Positions 44,694-55,555 are shown, numbered from the stretch's first letter. The stretch: 64,000 bases of DNA from an uncultured Hungatella sp. (GCA_949879795.1 CATLBR010000008.1:1-64000); one strand, 5' to 3'. Notes: generated from the sequence alone by a model not told the origin. A program made the numbers and translations.

Positions 44694-45857
44694 TTGAAAA
44701 GAAAGCTGGAGTTGTATCTTCACATTCCGTTCTGCGTCAAAAAATGCGGCTACTGTGATTTTTTGTCAGGTCCGGCCGCAGTGAGCGTGCAGCGGCAGTA
44801 TGTGGAGCAGTTGATAAAAGAGATAACCTGCCAGAGTTCCCGTTTTCCAGGCTGGGAGGTGGCCAGTGTGTATCTGGGAGGCGGCACTCCTTCCCTGCTG
44901 GGGGCAAAGGACATTCTTAGTATTATGAGCAGGGTGAGAGAAGGTTTTGACTGGTCGGAGGACGCGGAGGTGACCATAGAGGCCAATCCGGGAACCGTGA
45001 CTATGGAGAAGCTGGCGGCTTACCGGGAGGGGGGGATCAACCGCATCAGCATAGGACTCCAGTCGGCGGACGACGGGGAGCTTCGGGAGCTTGGAAGAAT
45101 TCACACATATGACGAGTTCCTGAAGACGTATCAGCGGGTGAGGCAGGCAGGTTTTTCCAATGTCAATGTAGATCTCATGTCGGCTCTTCCCGGACAGACT
45201 CTGGAGTCATGGAAATCCACCTTAAAGAAAGTGGCCAGGCTGAAGCCGGAACACATCTCTGCCTACAGCCTGGCGGTGGAGGAGGGGACGGAGTTTTACA
45301 GGCGGTATCACGGACACCCGGAACTGCTTCCCGATGAGGACGAGGAGCGGGAGATGTACTATTCTGCCAAGCAGATCCTTCACGACCACGGTTACCTGCG
45401 CTACGAGATCTCCAACTACGCCAAACAGGGGAAGGAATGCCGCCACAATCTGGGCTACTGGACCGGTGTGGAGTATCTGGGGCTGGGGCTGGGGGCGTCC
45501 TCCTACATTCAGGGAGTGCGCTGTCACAACGAGAGGGATCTGGCTGCCTACTGTAAGATCAAGATGGACGGGGAGGAGGCAGATGAACAGCTTCATCAGG
45601 ATATCATCCGTCTGACAGACAGGGAGATGATGGAGGAGTTTATGTTCCTGGGTCTGAGAACCATGAAGGGAGTGTCCGGCAGCGAATTTTTGAAAAAGTT
45701 CGGAGTCAATATGTGGAATGTGTACGGGGAAGTGCTGGACAAACTTATGAAGAATCATCTGATTGTGGCGGAAAGCCCGTATATCAGGCTCAGTGATTTT
45801 GGAATTGATATCAGCAATTATGTTCTCAGCGAGTTTTTATTCTCGTCTGATACATGA
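44694..45857 (+). CDS. hemW: Radical-SAM heme chaperone HemW
   Basis: A 387-residue radical SAM protein (formerly annotated as HemN-like). CVKKCGYC is the 4Fe-4S motif CxxxCxxC near the N-terminus, GGTPSLL is the SAM-binding GGE-like motif, and QSADDGELRELGR is the HemW-specific segment. HemW binds heme and can insert it into proteins; it is not coproporphyrinogen oxidase, as it lacks the N-terminal extension of HemN. TTG 44694 is used, with GAGGG seven bases before. It follows lepA at 3 bases. Confidence 0.92.
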   Translation: MKRKLELYLHIPFCVKKCGYCDFLSGPAAVSVQRQYVEQLIKEITCQSSRFPGWEVASVYLGGGTPSLLGAKDILSIMSRVREGFDWSEDAEVTIEANPGTVTMEKLAAYREGGINRISIGLQSADDGELRELGRIHTYDEFLKTYQRVRQAGFSNVNVDLMSALPGQTLESWKSTLKKVARLKPEHISAYSLAVEEGTEFYRRYHGHPELLPDEDEEREMYYSAKQILHDHGYLRYEISNYAKQGKECRHNLGYWTGVEYLGLGLGASSYIQGVRCHNERDLAAYCKIKMDGEEADEQLHQDIIRLTDREMMEEFMFLGLRTMKGVSGSEFLKKFGVNMWNVYGEVLDKLMKNHLIVAESPYIRLSDFGIDISNYVLSEFLFSSDT

Positions 45858-45860
45858 AAA

Positions 45861-45915
45861 AGTGGCTGCTGCACTGCTGGTCAGAAAACCATCAGTGCAG
45901 CAGCCACTCTTCTTA
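45861..45915. terminator. Bidirectional terminator after hemW and the 3D-domain gene
   Basis: AGTGGCTGCTGCACTG (45861-45876) pairs perfectly with 45893-45908, with a further 4 pairs inside. On the minus strand it is followed by TTTTTC, and on the plus strand by CTTCTTATT. Confidence 0.85.
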
Positions 45916-46779
45916 TTCGGCAGATGCCTGTTCTTCCGGAACAGAGAAGACTTCTGCCTGTCTCAGTCCGTGGTCTTCCGCCTCCTGGTGGGTGGCATAG
46001 TAAATGTCGATCTTGTTCCCTTTTACGCTGGAACCGATGTCTTCAACGGTGTAAATGATATCATTGATCATCAGCCTGGTGCCTATGGGGAAGATGGATA
46101 TGTCGGCGGAGATGGTGTGGTTGGGCTGGGGAACGGTTCCGCTGTAAGTCAGGGTGGAACCGGAGCAGCACTTTTCACAGTTGCAGTACCCGGTGGTGGA
46201 GAACATTCCCAGAGAGATGTACTGGGGCTCCTCCTTGGGGGGTTCCGGCTGGGGGACTCCCGGTCCTGCCTCCCAGGAAGCCTGATCCTTCCGGGAAGAG
46301 TTATCCGAACCGGAGGAGACCAGCTCCCCGGCAGATACAGCCGCGCTCTCCGCTGCACCGCTCATGGTACAGGCACGCGTCTCTTTATTATAAGTAAGTT
46401 CTCCCAAAAACACACTCTCGTCCTCCGCGGTGTAGGCGGTGACAAGAAATTCTGTCTGGTCGAACTGGCTCCAGTCCACGGAATAGAGGAATCCGTGGTA
46501 TCCATCGCCGATACTCTCCTGGAGCTTGTCCTGAAAGTCGTCGGCATATATGGTGTCGGTTTTTAATGTCTGACTGCTTCCTGAGGGATAAATGCAAATC
46601 TCAACAGGAATAACATGGTCAAAGTTATCACTGTCCCAGACCCATCCATAGACGGAGGACTCGTCAGCGCCTTCGAGAGTTCCGGCAGGCATGGCAGCCG
46701 TGGCGGAAAAGGAAAGGGAAAGACAGCCCGCAAGTCCTGCAAAGGCAGCAGATAACTTCCACAGTATTGAGTTTTTCAT
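45913..46779 (-). CDS. Secreted 3D-domain (double-psi beta-barrel) protein
   Basis: A 288-residue secreted protein. Residues 1-30 are a signal peptide (ILWKLSAAFAGLAGCLSLSF...ATAA). The middle is a beta-rich, Ser/Pro/Glu-rich region (30-180). The C-terminal 3D domain, named for its aspartates, reads TISADISIFPIGTRLMINDIIYTVEDIGSSVKGNKIDIYYATHQEA in short segments (FPIGT, VEDIG, KGNKIDIYY). Such domains occur in lytic transglycosylases such as MltA and in germination or wall proteins. The enzymatic role is unproven here. It lies on the opposite strand inside an otherwise conserved block. Confidence 0.82.
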   Translation of the reverse strand: MKNSILWKLSAAFAGLAGCLSLSFSATAAMPAGTLEGADESSVYGWVWDSDNFDHVIPVEICIYPSGSSQTLKTDTIYADDFQDKLQESIGDGYHGFLYSVDWSQFDQTEFLVTAYTAEDESVFLGELTYNKETRACTMSGAAESAAVSAGELVSSGSDNSSRKDQASWEAGPGVPQPEPPKEEPQYISLGMFSTTGYCNCEKCCSGSTLTYSGTVPQPNHTISADISIFPIGTRLMINDIIYTVEDIGSSVKGNKIDIYYATHQEAEDHGLRQAEVFSVPEEQASAE

Positions 46780-47016
46780 AATTCTCTCCTTGTTGTACCT
46801 GACATCTTTGTAGTTATATATGTTACCGGGTCAGTTACAATTATATTACAAAAATGTTAAATGTCAAGAAAATCATGGAAAAGTGGGGGAAAATTGATAA
46901 AATCGTAAGAATTTCCATGGTAAAATGGGAAATAACCTTCAAAAATAGGTTATTTATGGGGAAACCTGAACGATTAACCTGTATGGAAGACTTTGGAGGA
47001 AATTAAAAAAAGGGTA
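46780..47016. other. Intergenic region upstream of hrcA
   Basis: About 240 bases between the divergent 3D-domain gene and hrcA. It is AT-rich. No reading frame was seen. Confidence 0.5.
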
Positions 47017-47045
47017 TTGACAAAAACTATCCGAGGGGCTATATT
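47017..47045 (+). promoter_or_regulatory. hrcA: hrcA operon promoter
   Basis: TTGACA (47017-47022), a 17-base spacer and TATATT (47040-47045), directly before the CIRCE element. Confidence 0.9.
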
Positions 47046-47058
47046 AGGAACATAGAAA

Positions 47059-47085
47059 TTAGCACTCAACCAAAAAGAGTGCTAA
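47059..47085. promoter_or_regulatory. CIRCE operator
   Basis: A perfect CIRCE: TTAGCACTC (47059-47067), nine bases, GAGTGCTAA (47077-47085). HrcA binds here at normal temperature and releases on heat shock. It lies between the promoter and the hrcA start. Confidence 0.98.
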
Positions 47086-47117
47086 CAAGCCCCAATCAAC
47101 CGGAAAGGACAGAGAAT

Positions 47118-48155
47118 ATGGAACTGGATGAGCGCAAGGTCACGATCTTAAAGGCTATCATAAAGAACTATATGGAGACCGGCGAACCGGTGGGGTCCAG
47201 AACTATTTCCAAATACGTGAATTCCAAGTGGAGTTCGGCTACCATACGCAACGAGATGTCCGATCTGGAGGAGATGGGTTACATCGTCCAGCCTCACACA
47301 TCCGCAGGGAGGATTCCCTCGGATAAGGGATACCGCTTTTATGTGGATCGGATCCTGGAGGAGAAGGATAACGAGGTGACGGAGATCAAGGAGCTGATGG
47401 TTCAGAGGGTGGGACGTCTGGAGCTTGTGCTCAAGGCTCTGGCCAAAAGCCTGGCCAGCAACACCAACTATGCCGCCATGATCAGCGGTCCCCGGTACCA
47501 CCGGAACAAGCTGAAATTTATTCAGCTGTCAAAGGTGGAGAGAGGAAGACTTCTGATTGTGACAGTGGTGGAGGGGAATATTATCAAGAACACCATGGTG
47601 ACCATGGATGAGGAGATCAGCGACGAGGAGATTTTAAATCTGAACATTCTGCTGAACACCAACTTGAACGGCCTCACCATCGAGGAGATTAATCTGGGGG
47701 TCATCAGCAGGCTTAAGGAGCAGGCAGGTGCTCACAGACAGGTGGTGGATCTGGTGCTCAACGAGGTGGCGGCGGCTATCAAGGCAGATGAGGACGATGT
47801 CCAGATTTACACCAGCGGGGCTACCAACATTTTCAAATATCCGGAATTGAGCGACAGCCAGAAGGCCAGAGAGCTTTTGAGTACTTTGGAGCACACGGAG
47901 ACTCTCCAGGAGCTGGTGAATGAGGCGGGAGGGGCAGAGAGCGAGACAGGGATTCAGGTCTATATCGGAGACGAGTCTCCGGTTCAGGCCATGAAGGACT
48001 GCAGTGTAGTGACCGCTTCCTACGAGCTGGGAGAAGGCCTGAAGGGAACCATTGGCATCATAGGCCCCAAGCGCATGGATTATGAGAAAGTGCTGAAGAC
48101 ATTGAGAACATTGATGACACAGCTGGATGCGACTTTCAAAAAAGAAGAAAGGTAG
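47118..48155 (+). CDS. hrcA: Heat-inducible transcriptional repressor HrcA
   Basis: A 345-residue repressor that binds the CIRCE at 47059 and controls its own operon. The N-terminal winged helix (ELDERKVTILKAIIKNYMETGEPVGSRTI, then SDLEEMGYIVQPHTSAGRIPS) is followed by the HrcA GAF-like domain (SVVTASYELGEGLKGTIGIIGP). ATG 47118 is preceded by AAAGGA; an in-frame ATG at 47079 falls inside the CIRCE. It heads the hrcA-grpE-dnaK-dnaJ operon; grpE follows after 2 bases. Confidence 0.97.
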   Translation: MELDERKVTILKAIIKNYMETGEPVGSRTISKYVNSKWSSATIRNEMSDLEEMGYIVQPHTSAGRIPSDKGYRFYVDRILEEKDNEVTEIKELMVQRVGRLELVLKALAKSLASNTNYAAMISGPRYHRNKLKFIQLSKVERGRLLIVTVVEGNIIKNTMVTMDEEISDEEILNLNILLNTNLNGLTIEEINLGVISRLKEQAGAHRQVVDLVLNEVAAAIKADEDDVQIYTSGATNIFKYPELSDSQKARELLSTLEHTETLQELVNEAGGAESETGIQVYIGDESPVQAMKDCSVVTASYELGEGLKGTIGIIGPKRMDYEKVLKTLRTLMTQLDATFKKEER

Positions 48156-48157
48156 AG

Positions 48158-48826
48158 ATGGCAGTGAACGAGGAGAATAGAATAGAAGACGAGCTGGAGC
48201 AGGCTGAGACAGAGACTGTGGCTGAGGAGATTCCCGGAGGAGGGACTTCGGGCTGCGGTCAGGAGGAGCAAGGGTTGTCGGACGGTCCTGGAGAGGACGG
48301 TGCGCAGGAGAAGGATACCGGGGATGGCGATGAGCAGGAGGCAGAACCGGAGAAAAAAGGACTTTTCGGCAGGAAGAAAGAGAAGAAGGATCCGAAAGAT
48401 GTGAGGATAGAAGAGCTGACGGATCAGGTTCGCAGGACCATGGCCGAGTTCGACAATTTCAGAAAGAGAAGCGAGAAAGAAAAGTCGGCTATGTTTGAGA
48501 TCGGCGCCAAGGATATTGTGGAGAGGATACTGCCGGTTATTGATAATTTTGAGAGAGGCTTAAACTCCGTGCCGGAGGATGTGAAGGGTTCTTCCTTCGC
48601 CGAAGGTATGGAGATGATATATAAGCAGCTTCTGAAGAATCTGGAGGAAGCGGGAGTGAAACCCATCGAGGCCGTGGGCCAGCCCTTTGACCCCAACTTC
48701 CACAACGCGGTAATGCATGTGGAGGATGAGAATCTGGGGGAGAACGTGGTGGCGCTGGAGCTTCAGAAGGGGTATATGTACCGTGACAGCGTGGTGAGAC
48801 ACAGCATGGTGCAGGTGGCAAATTGA
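48158..48826 (+). CDS. grpE: GrpE nucleotide exchange factor
   Basis: A 222-residue DnaK cochaperone. An acidic low-complexity N-terminus (about 1-85) leads to a long helix (TMAEFDNFRKRSEKEKSAMF) and the compact beta domain (GVKPIEAVGQPFDPNFHNAVMHVED, in short PFDPNFHNAV). The final VVRHSMVQVAN matches the GrpE C-terminus. GAAAGGTAGAG stands before the ATG. The gap to dnaK is 51 bases with a GGAGG site. Confidence 0.95.
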   Translation: MAVNEENRIEDELEQAETETVAEEIPGGGTSGCGQEEQGLSDGPGEDGAQEKDTGDGDEQEAEPEKKGLFGRKKEKKDPKDVRIEELTDQVRRTMAEFDNFRKRSEKEKSAMFEIGAKDIVERILPVIDNFERGLNSVPEDVKGSSFAEGMEMIYKQLLKNLEEAGVKPIEAVGQPFDPNFHNAVMHVEDENLGENVVALELQKGYMYRDSVVRHSMVQVAN

Positions 48827-48865
48827 ACAAGACATTTCCCGGCGGGAAAGCAAGACATGATATAG

Positions 48866-50743
<1,878 letters not shown>

Positions 50744-50758
50744 AAATAGTTGAACCGA

Positions 50759-50801
50759 CAGGCGGAAAAGTGTTGTAGAAGTACAGCACTTTTCTGCGGT
50801 G
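50759..50801 (+). promoter_or_regulatory. dnaK-dnaJ intergenic hairpin
   Basis: GAAAAGTG and CACTTTTC pair with an internal TGT/ACA and single mismatched bases. An outer CCG pairs near 50759 with CGG near 50800. No T run follows, so it may tune dnaJ expression or mRNA stability rather than end transcription. Confidence 0.5.
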
Positions 50802-50826
50802 TATAGAAAGCGGAAAGGCGGGCAGC

Positions 50827-51996
50827 ATGGCGGAGAGCAAAAGAGATTACTATGAAGTCCTGGGCGTACCAAAGAACGCAGATGATGCGGCTATCAAAAA
50901 GGCTTACAGGGCTCTGGCAAAAAAGTATCATCCCGATGCCAATCCGGGGGATGCAGAGGCCGAGAAGAAATTTAAGGAGGCTTCTGAGGCGTACAGTGTC
51001 TTAAGCGACAGCGAGAAGAGAAAGCAGTATGACCAGTTTGGCCATGCAGCGTTTGACGGCGGCGCGGGAGGCGGAGGCTTCGGTGGGTTTGGAGGCTTCG
51101 GCGGGTTTGACGGCGCGGATATGGGGGATATCTTCGGGGATATCTTTGGAGATATCTTTGGCGGCGGGCGTTCCAGAAGCAGTGCCAGATATAACGGTCC
51201 CATGAGGGGGGCCAATGTGAGAACCAGCGTGAGAATTACCTTTGAGGAGGCTATTTTCGGCTGTGAGAAAGAGATAGAGATCAATTATAAAGAAGAGTGC
51301 GCTGCCTGCCACGGCACAGGAGCCAAGGCGGGCACATCCCCGGAGACCTGTCCCAGATGTAAGGGCAAGGGAAAGACTGTGGAGGTGCAGCAGTCCGTGT
51401 TCGGAATGGGTATGGTGCAGAATGTCCAGACCTGCCCGGAGTGCGGAGGCACCGGCAAAGTGATCAGGGAGAAGTGTGCCGACTGCCGGGGAACCGGGTA
51501 CATCGTCAAGAGAAAGAGACTCAAGGTTACGATTCCGGCGGGAATCGACGACGGACAGAGCATCCGCATATCCGGCTCGGGCGAGCCGGGAACCAACGGC
51601 GGGGAGAGGGGCGATCTGCTTGTGGAGGCGGTGGTGTCCAAACATCCCGTATTCGTCCGGCGTGAGACCAGCATTTATTCCACTGTCCCCATCTCCTTTG
51701 CGGTGGCGGCTCTGGGCGGCCCTGTCCGCATCAAGACCGTGGACGGCGAGGTGGAGTATGAGGTGAAGGCGGGAACTCAGACAGATACGAAAGTGCGCCT
51801 GAAAGGAAAGGGTGTTCCGTCCCTGAGAAACAGAGGAGTTCGGGGAGACCATTATGTGACGCTGGTGATCCAGGTGCCTGAGAGGATGAATGAGGAGCAG
51901 AAGGAGGCTCTCAGAAGGTTTGACGACCTGATGAACGGGAGGACTCCTGAGGAAAAGAAGGAGACAGGGCACAAGAAGAAAGGATTGTTTAAGTAG
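50827..51996 (+). CDS. dnaJ: DnaJ (Hsp40) cochaperone
   Basis: A 389-residue type I DnaJ. The J domain has HPD in KYHPDANPG; a Gly/Phe-rich linker follows ([14 protein letters not shown]). The zinc domain has four CxxCxGxG repeats ([32 protein letters not shown]), then the C-terminal substrate-binding domain. It stimulates DnaK ATPase and delivers unfolded proteins. The ATG follows GAAAGGCG. It ends the heat-shock operon. Confidence 0.97.
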   Translation: MAESKRDYYEVLGVPKNADDAAIKKAYRALAKKYHPDANPGDAEAEKKFKEASEAYSVLSDSEKRKQYDQFGHAAFDGGAGGGGFGGFGGFGGFDGADMGDIFGDIFGDIFGGGRSRSSARYNGPMRGANVRTSVRITFEEAIFGCEKEIEINYKEECAACHGTGAKAGTSPETCPRCKGKGKTVEVQQSVFGMGMVQNVQTCPECGGTGKVIREKCADCRGTGYIVKRKRLKVTIPAGIDDGQSIRISGSGEPGTNGGERGDLLVEAVVSKHPVFVRRETSIYSTVPISFAVAALGGPVRIKTVDGEVEYEVKAGTQTDTKVRLKGKGVPSLRNRGVRGDHYVTLVIQVPERMNEEQKEALRRFDDLMNGRTPEEKKETGHKKKGLFK

Positions 51997-52014
51997 TCCG
52001 CGGGAGTGAAGAGG

Positions 52015-52074
52015 CCGGGAAAACTTCGGGGGCAGGGTGTGTGACCTTGCCGTCCCGGGTTTTCCCGGTTTTTT
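52015..52074 (+). terminator. Terminator of the hrcA-dnaJ operon
   Basis: CCGGGAAAAC (52015-52024) pairs with GTTTTCCCGG (52059-52068), with more pairing inside, followed by six T's. A strong operon terminator. Confidence 0.9.
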
Positions 52075-52108
52075 GTGATGCTCATTTATCCGATTCGGTC
52101 AAGACTTT

Positions 52109-52138
52109 TTGACAGGAGGCCGATGGGTATGTTATGAT
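52109..52138 (+). promoter_or_regulatory. proC promoter
   Basis: TTGACA (52109-52114), an 18-base spacer and TATGAT (52133-52138), leaving a 105-base leader. Confidence 0.72.
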
Positions 52139-52248
52139 AGGCAAAGACAGTGAATATGCTGTGGGAAGGTCGGGAGAGCAAACAGGAGAGGGCGGCTTGT
52201 CAGTGCCGACGCGCCCCGCGGCATACACAGAATGACGGAGGAAACAAT

Positions 52249-53046
52249 ATGAGCAGAAGCAATGAACTGAACATAGGTTTTATCGGATTCGGCAATATGG
52301 CCCAGGCTATAGCGGAAGGTTTGATCTTAAAGGGGACAGTTGCAGCGGACCGGATGTATGCCTGTGCCAGAAATTGGGATAAGCTGTGCAGAAATACAGA
52401 GCGATACGGAATTCACGGCTGCCGTGACGCCGGTGAGACGGTTGAGCGGTCCGATGTGGTGATAGTTGCGGTGAAGCCTTATCTGGTGGAGGAAGTGCTG
52501 ATGCAGGTGAGGGAGAGGCTGGAGGGCAAGATTCTGATTTCCGTGGCAGTGAATTTCCTTTTTGATAAATTTGAGGAATTTCTGGTTCCGGGAACCCATC
52601 ATCTTAGTACTCTGCCCAACACGCCTGTGGCTGTGGGGGAAGGGATTATCCTGTGTGAGGAACAACACTCTCTCACACAGGATGAATTTGCCATGGTCAG
52701 AGAATTGTTTGAGTCCATCGCGTTGGTGGAGATGGTGGATGGGGGGCATATGGGAATCGCAGGGACGCTGAGCGGATGCGGCCCTGCATTTGCGGCCATG
52801 TTTATCGAGGCTTTGAGCGACGGGGCGGTGCTTCACGGCCTGCCCAGAGAACTGTCTTACAAGCTGGCAAGCCAGATGATAGTGGGAACGGGAAAACTGC
52901 AGCTGTCTGCGGGGAGGCATCCGGGAGCCATGAAGGACGGCGTGTGTTCGCCGGGAGGTACCACCATAAAAGGTGTGGCGGTTTTGGAGAGAAAAGGCTT
53001 TCGGTCGGCGGTGATCGATGCTATTGACGCGGTGGAGAGAAGATAA
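52249..53046 (+). CDS. proC: Pyrroline-5-carboxylate reductase
   Basis: A 265-residue enzyme that makes proline from pyrroline-5-carboxylate with NAD(P)H. GFIGFGNMAQAI is the Rossmann nucleotide motif. LSGCGPAFAAMFIEALSDGAVLHG and PGAMKDGVCSPGGTTIKGV (in short, CSPGGTTI) match the P5CR active-site region. ATG 52249 has GGAGG 7 bases upstream; the reading frame extends upstream without a site. It is the first gene of the region that separates dnaJ from prmA. Other proline genes are not nearby. Confidence 0.9.
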   Translation: MSRSNELNIGFIGFGNMAQAIAEGLILKGTVAADRMYACARNWDKLCRNTERYGIHGCRDAGETVERSDVVIVAVKPYLVEEVLMQVRERLEGKILISVAVNFLFDKFEEFLVPGTHHLSTLPNTPVAVGEGIILCEEQHSLTQDEFAMVRELFESIALVEMVDGGHMGIAGTLSGCGPAFAAMFIEALSDGAVLHGLPRELSYKLASQMIVGTGKLQLSAGRHPGAMKDGVCSPGGTTIKGVAVLERKGFRSAVIDAIDAVERR

Positions 53047-53079
53047 GGCAAGAGACGAGACGGTCGGAGGAGATAAGAG

Positions 53080-54477
53080 ATGGGAGATCAGGTGAGGCAT
53101 TCCGACCTGTGGTATCTGACCACAGGATTGCCGGAGGATATAGAGAAATTAAAGTGGTACGGAGATTTCGACAGGGCGGAGAAGGTCATCAACATGCGCC
53201 TTGAAAAGGATATACCGGAAGCTCTGAGAAAAAGGCTGGAGCTGGAAAGATGGATGCTCAGGAGACTTCCCCAGGAGTATGTGTACACAGAGAAGGAGGC
53301 TCTGGAGCAGCTTCAGGACACTCTGACGGGGGTTACGGAGAGAGAGCTGGAACAGTTGAGAGATGAAGGGGCGGCAGAGTGGATATATGTGAGAGGACAG
53401 GTGCGGTACAAAGACAACTTTCTCGAGAATATTTTGAAGACCAGGACAGAGTTGTGGCCCCGGCTGAAGGATCCTTCCAGGGTGGAGGGGAGAATCCGGG
53501 GGAACAGGCTTCTGGACGAGACCATTGGTGCTATGAAGGAAAAAGGCGGTCTGGCGTACCGGATGCGTGTCAGGGTCTGTCTGAAGATGGATAAAGGGGC
53601 GGGGGACACAGGAAAACTGGTCAAAGTCCATCTGCCGGTGCCTGTTGAGCAGGGGCAGATGAAACATGTAAAGCTGCTTGAGACTTCCGTAGAGCCTGTC
53701 TGTGTGGCACCGGCGGACTATCCTCAGAGAACCGTGTATATGGAGGCCGTGCCCCAAAGAGAGCAGGAGTTCTGGGTGGAATATGAGTTGGAAAACCACA
53801 CCGGATATGTGGATTTAGAACGTGAATCAGGGAGAAGGGAGGAGACTGCATGTACCCGGTTTACACAGGAACAGCCTCCTCACATCTGTTTTACTCCCTA
53901 TCTGAGAAATCTGACAGAGCAGGCGGTGGGAGGAGAGACGGATCCTCTGAAGAGAGCGAGAAAGATTTATGACTATATCACCACCCATGTGATGTACTCC
54001 TTTGTAAGGCAGTACAGCACCATCGCCAACCTGCCGGAGTATATGGCTGCCGGGCTCAAGGGCGACTGCGGGATATATGCTCTCCTGTTCATCAACATGT
54101 GCAGGATCGCAGAAATTCCCGCCAGGTGGCAGTCGGGGCTGTACGCCACGCCGCTGGATATAGGCTGTCATGACTGGGCGCAGTTTTATGTGGAGCCCTT
54201 TGGATGGCTGTACGCAGACTGTTCTTTTGGCGGAGCGGCATACCGGGCAGGAGCCATGGAGCGGTGGAATTTTTATTTTGGGAATCTGGACCCGTTCAGG
54301 ATTGTGCTGTGCACCGAGTTTCAGCATGAATTTCAGCCGTCAAAAACATTTATGAGAGAAGATCCCTATGACAATCAGGTGGGGGAGGCAGAGTACGAGG
54401 ACAGGGAACTGGAAAGCGGGGAATACAGTACCATGCAGCAGGTGGTGGAGATGGAGGAGATACCACTGGAAATCTGA
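53080..54477 (+). CDS. Transglutaminase-like cysteine-protease-fold protein
   Basis: A 465-residue protein. The C-terminal half is a transglutaminase-like domain with a complete triad: C330 in KGDCGIYALLF, H364 in CHDWAQFYV and D380 in LYADCSFGG. The N-terminal 230 residues are helical, charged and unrecognised. There is no signal peptide, so it should be cytosolic, unusual for secreted members of this fold. Relatives are proteases or peptide-modifying enzymes. GGAGG lies before the ATG. It follows proC by 33 bases, possibly on the same transcript. Confidence 0.82.
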   Translation: MGDQVRHSDLWYLTTGLPEDIEKLKWYGDFDRAEKVINMRLEKDIPEALRKRLELERWMLRRLPQEYVYTEKEALEQLQDTLTGVTERELEQLRDEGAAEWIYVRGQVRYKDNFLENILKTRTELWPRLKDPSRVEGRIRGNRLLDETIGAMKEKGGLAYRMRVRVCLKMDKGAGDTGKLVKVHLPVPVEQGQMKHVKLLETSVEPVCVAPADYPQRTVYMEAVPQREQEFWVEYELENHTGYVDLERESGRREETACTRFTQEQPPHICFTPYLRNLTEQAVGGETDPLKRARKIYDYITTHVMYSFVRQYSTIANLPEYMAAGLKGDCGIYALLFINMCRIAEIPARWQSGLYATPLDIGCHDWAQFYVEPFGWLYADCSFGGAAYRAGAMERWNFYFGNLDPFRIVLCTEFQHEFQPSKTFMREDPYDNQVGEAEYEDRELESGEYSTMQQVVEMEEIPLEI

Positions 54478-54560
54478 TCTCTGACGCGCCGTTGTCTACA
54501 GCGGGGCGTTGACTTGGAGAAAGCCCGACATGTGTAATCAGCATAGGAAAGGAGACAGAT

Positions 54561-55208
54561 ATGAGACAGAAAATCAAGAAATTTTGCGGGGCAAAGATGT
54601 GGAGAGCCGCCGCGTTGGCGATCTGCACCGCGGTGCTATCCTTGGCGGCTGTGGCGATGTCCGTGACAGCCCTGGCGGCAGGACCGGGAGATTTTGCCCA
54701 TGGAGGTCCCGGGGATACGGCTCCGGCCAGGAACAATGCAGCGATCTATGATTATCCCGGCTTTAAGGGCGCAGGTCCCGGGCGTACCAACATGATCATA
54801 AGCTGGGATTACGGTGAGTGGGGACCTGCTTCGTCTTTCTACTACGACAACGGCGGAGGATACGTTCAGGGATGGCGCTACAGCCCTGACGGCTGGTGGT
54901 ATCAGTACAGCGACGGCAGCTGGCCGGCCGGAGGGTGGAAATGCATAGACAGCAGGTGGTATTACTTTGAGGAGACAGGGCATTTAAAAACAGGGTGGCT
55001 GGAAAAAGACGGAATACGATATTATCTCAACCCTGTGGACGACGGCAGCTTTGGCGCTATGAGAACCGGATGGCAGGTCATAGACGGAAAAGATTACTAT
55101 TTTAATATGTCGTCAGAAGGGGTGTACGGAGCCCTGCTGGCGAACACCATCACTCCTGACGGATATCAGGTGGGATCGGACGGAGCCAGAATCATTCAGG
55201 AACAGTAG
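54561..55208 (+). CDS. Small secreted wall-binding-repeat protein
   Basis: A 215-residue secreted protein. The signal is MRQKIKKFCGAKMWRAAALAI with cleavage near ALAA (about residue 41). Choline-binding-type repeats (WRYSPDGWWYQYSDG, GGWKCIDSRWYYFEETG, TGWQVIDGKDYYF) make up nearly all of the rest. The final ANTITPDGYQVGSDGA closely resembles the end of the large protein at 1097-5458 (ANTVTPDGQRVDSDGV), so the two share wall anchoring. No catalytic domain is seen. GGAGACAG precedes the ATG. Confidence 0.82.
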   Translation: MRQKIKKFCGAKMWRAAALAICTAVLSLAAVAMSVTALAAGPGDFAHGGPGDTAPARNNAAIYDYPGFKGAGPGRTNMIISWDYGEWGPASSFYYDNGGGYVQGWRYSPDGWWYQYSDGSWPAGGWKCIDSRWYYFEETGHLKTGWLEKDGIRYYLNPVDDGSFGAMRTGWQVIDGKDYYFNMSSEGVYGALLANTITPDGYQVGSDGARIIQEQ

Positions 55209-55220
55209 GGCCTTAGCGGG

Positions 55221-55257
55221 CATACAAAAAAGCCGCAGACAGCGGCTTTTTTGTATG
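55221..55257 (+). terminator. Terminator after the wall-binding protein gene
   Basis: A perfect 16-bp stem (55221-55236 and 55242-55257) around a five-base loop, with TTTTTT inside the 3' arm as the U-tract. Strong. Confidence 0.92.
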
Positions 55258-55480
55258 CTTTTCCGAATTCCCTGAAACTTTGTGATTGAGGTTGTAATGT
55301 GTAATGCAACAGGAATTTCGATATTTAGTTTTTGGCTGTGTGTCTCAGGGATCAGGGAAAAACAAAAGTGTTTTTCATCCGTTCAATAGAATAATGCATG
55401 AGGCGGTGATTTTATTGCGCAGAATTAAAAATTTTTTGTGGGAGATTGTGGAATCACCGTACCGGGAGGCGTTTTATGGG
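55258..55480. other. Gene-poor region before the ATPase gene
   Basis: About 220 bases with a weak 67-codon frame at 55304-55507 that lacks a convincing ribosome site. No hairpin or known element is seen until the promoter at 55491. Confidence 0.45.
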
Positions 55481-55520
55481 TGTAACCTTATTGACAAGAT
55501 GGAATAATACAGGTTACAAT
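55481..55520 (+). promoter_or_regulatory. ATPase-gene promoter flanked by an inverted repeat
   Basis: TTGACA (55491-55496), an 18-base spacer and TACAAT (55515-55520). A perfect 8-bp inverted repeat TGTAACCT / AGGTTACA (55481-55488 and 55511-55518) encloses the -35 box and overlaps the -10, an arrangement suited to a repressor. Confidence 0.6.
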
Positions 55521-55555
55521 ACAGACAAGAGACAGAGGAGAAGGAGGTGTTTTGG

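Noticed and set aside
55304-55507. A 67-codon frame before the ATPase gene.
   Set aside because: No convincing ribosome site, and it overlaps a promoter. The sequence has no recognisable domain.
55481-55518. BirA-type biotin operator (TGTAACCT/AGGTTACA).
   Set aside because: Half-sites look similar, but the 22-base gap is longer than the roughly 15 bases expected and no biotin genes are nearby.
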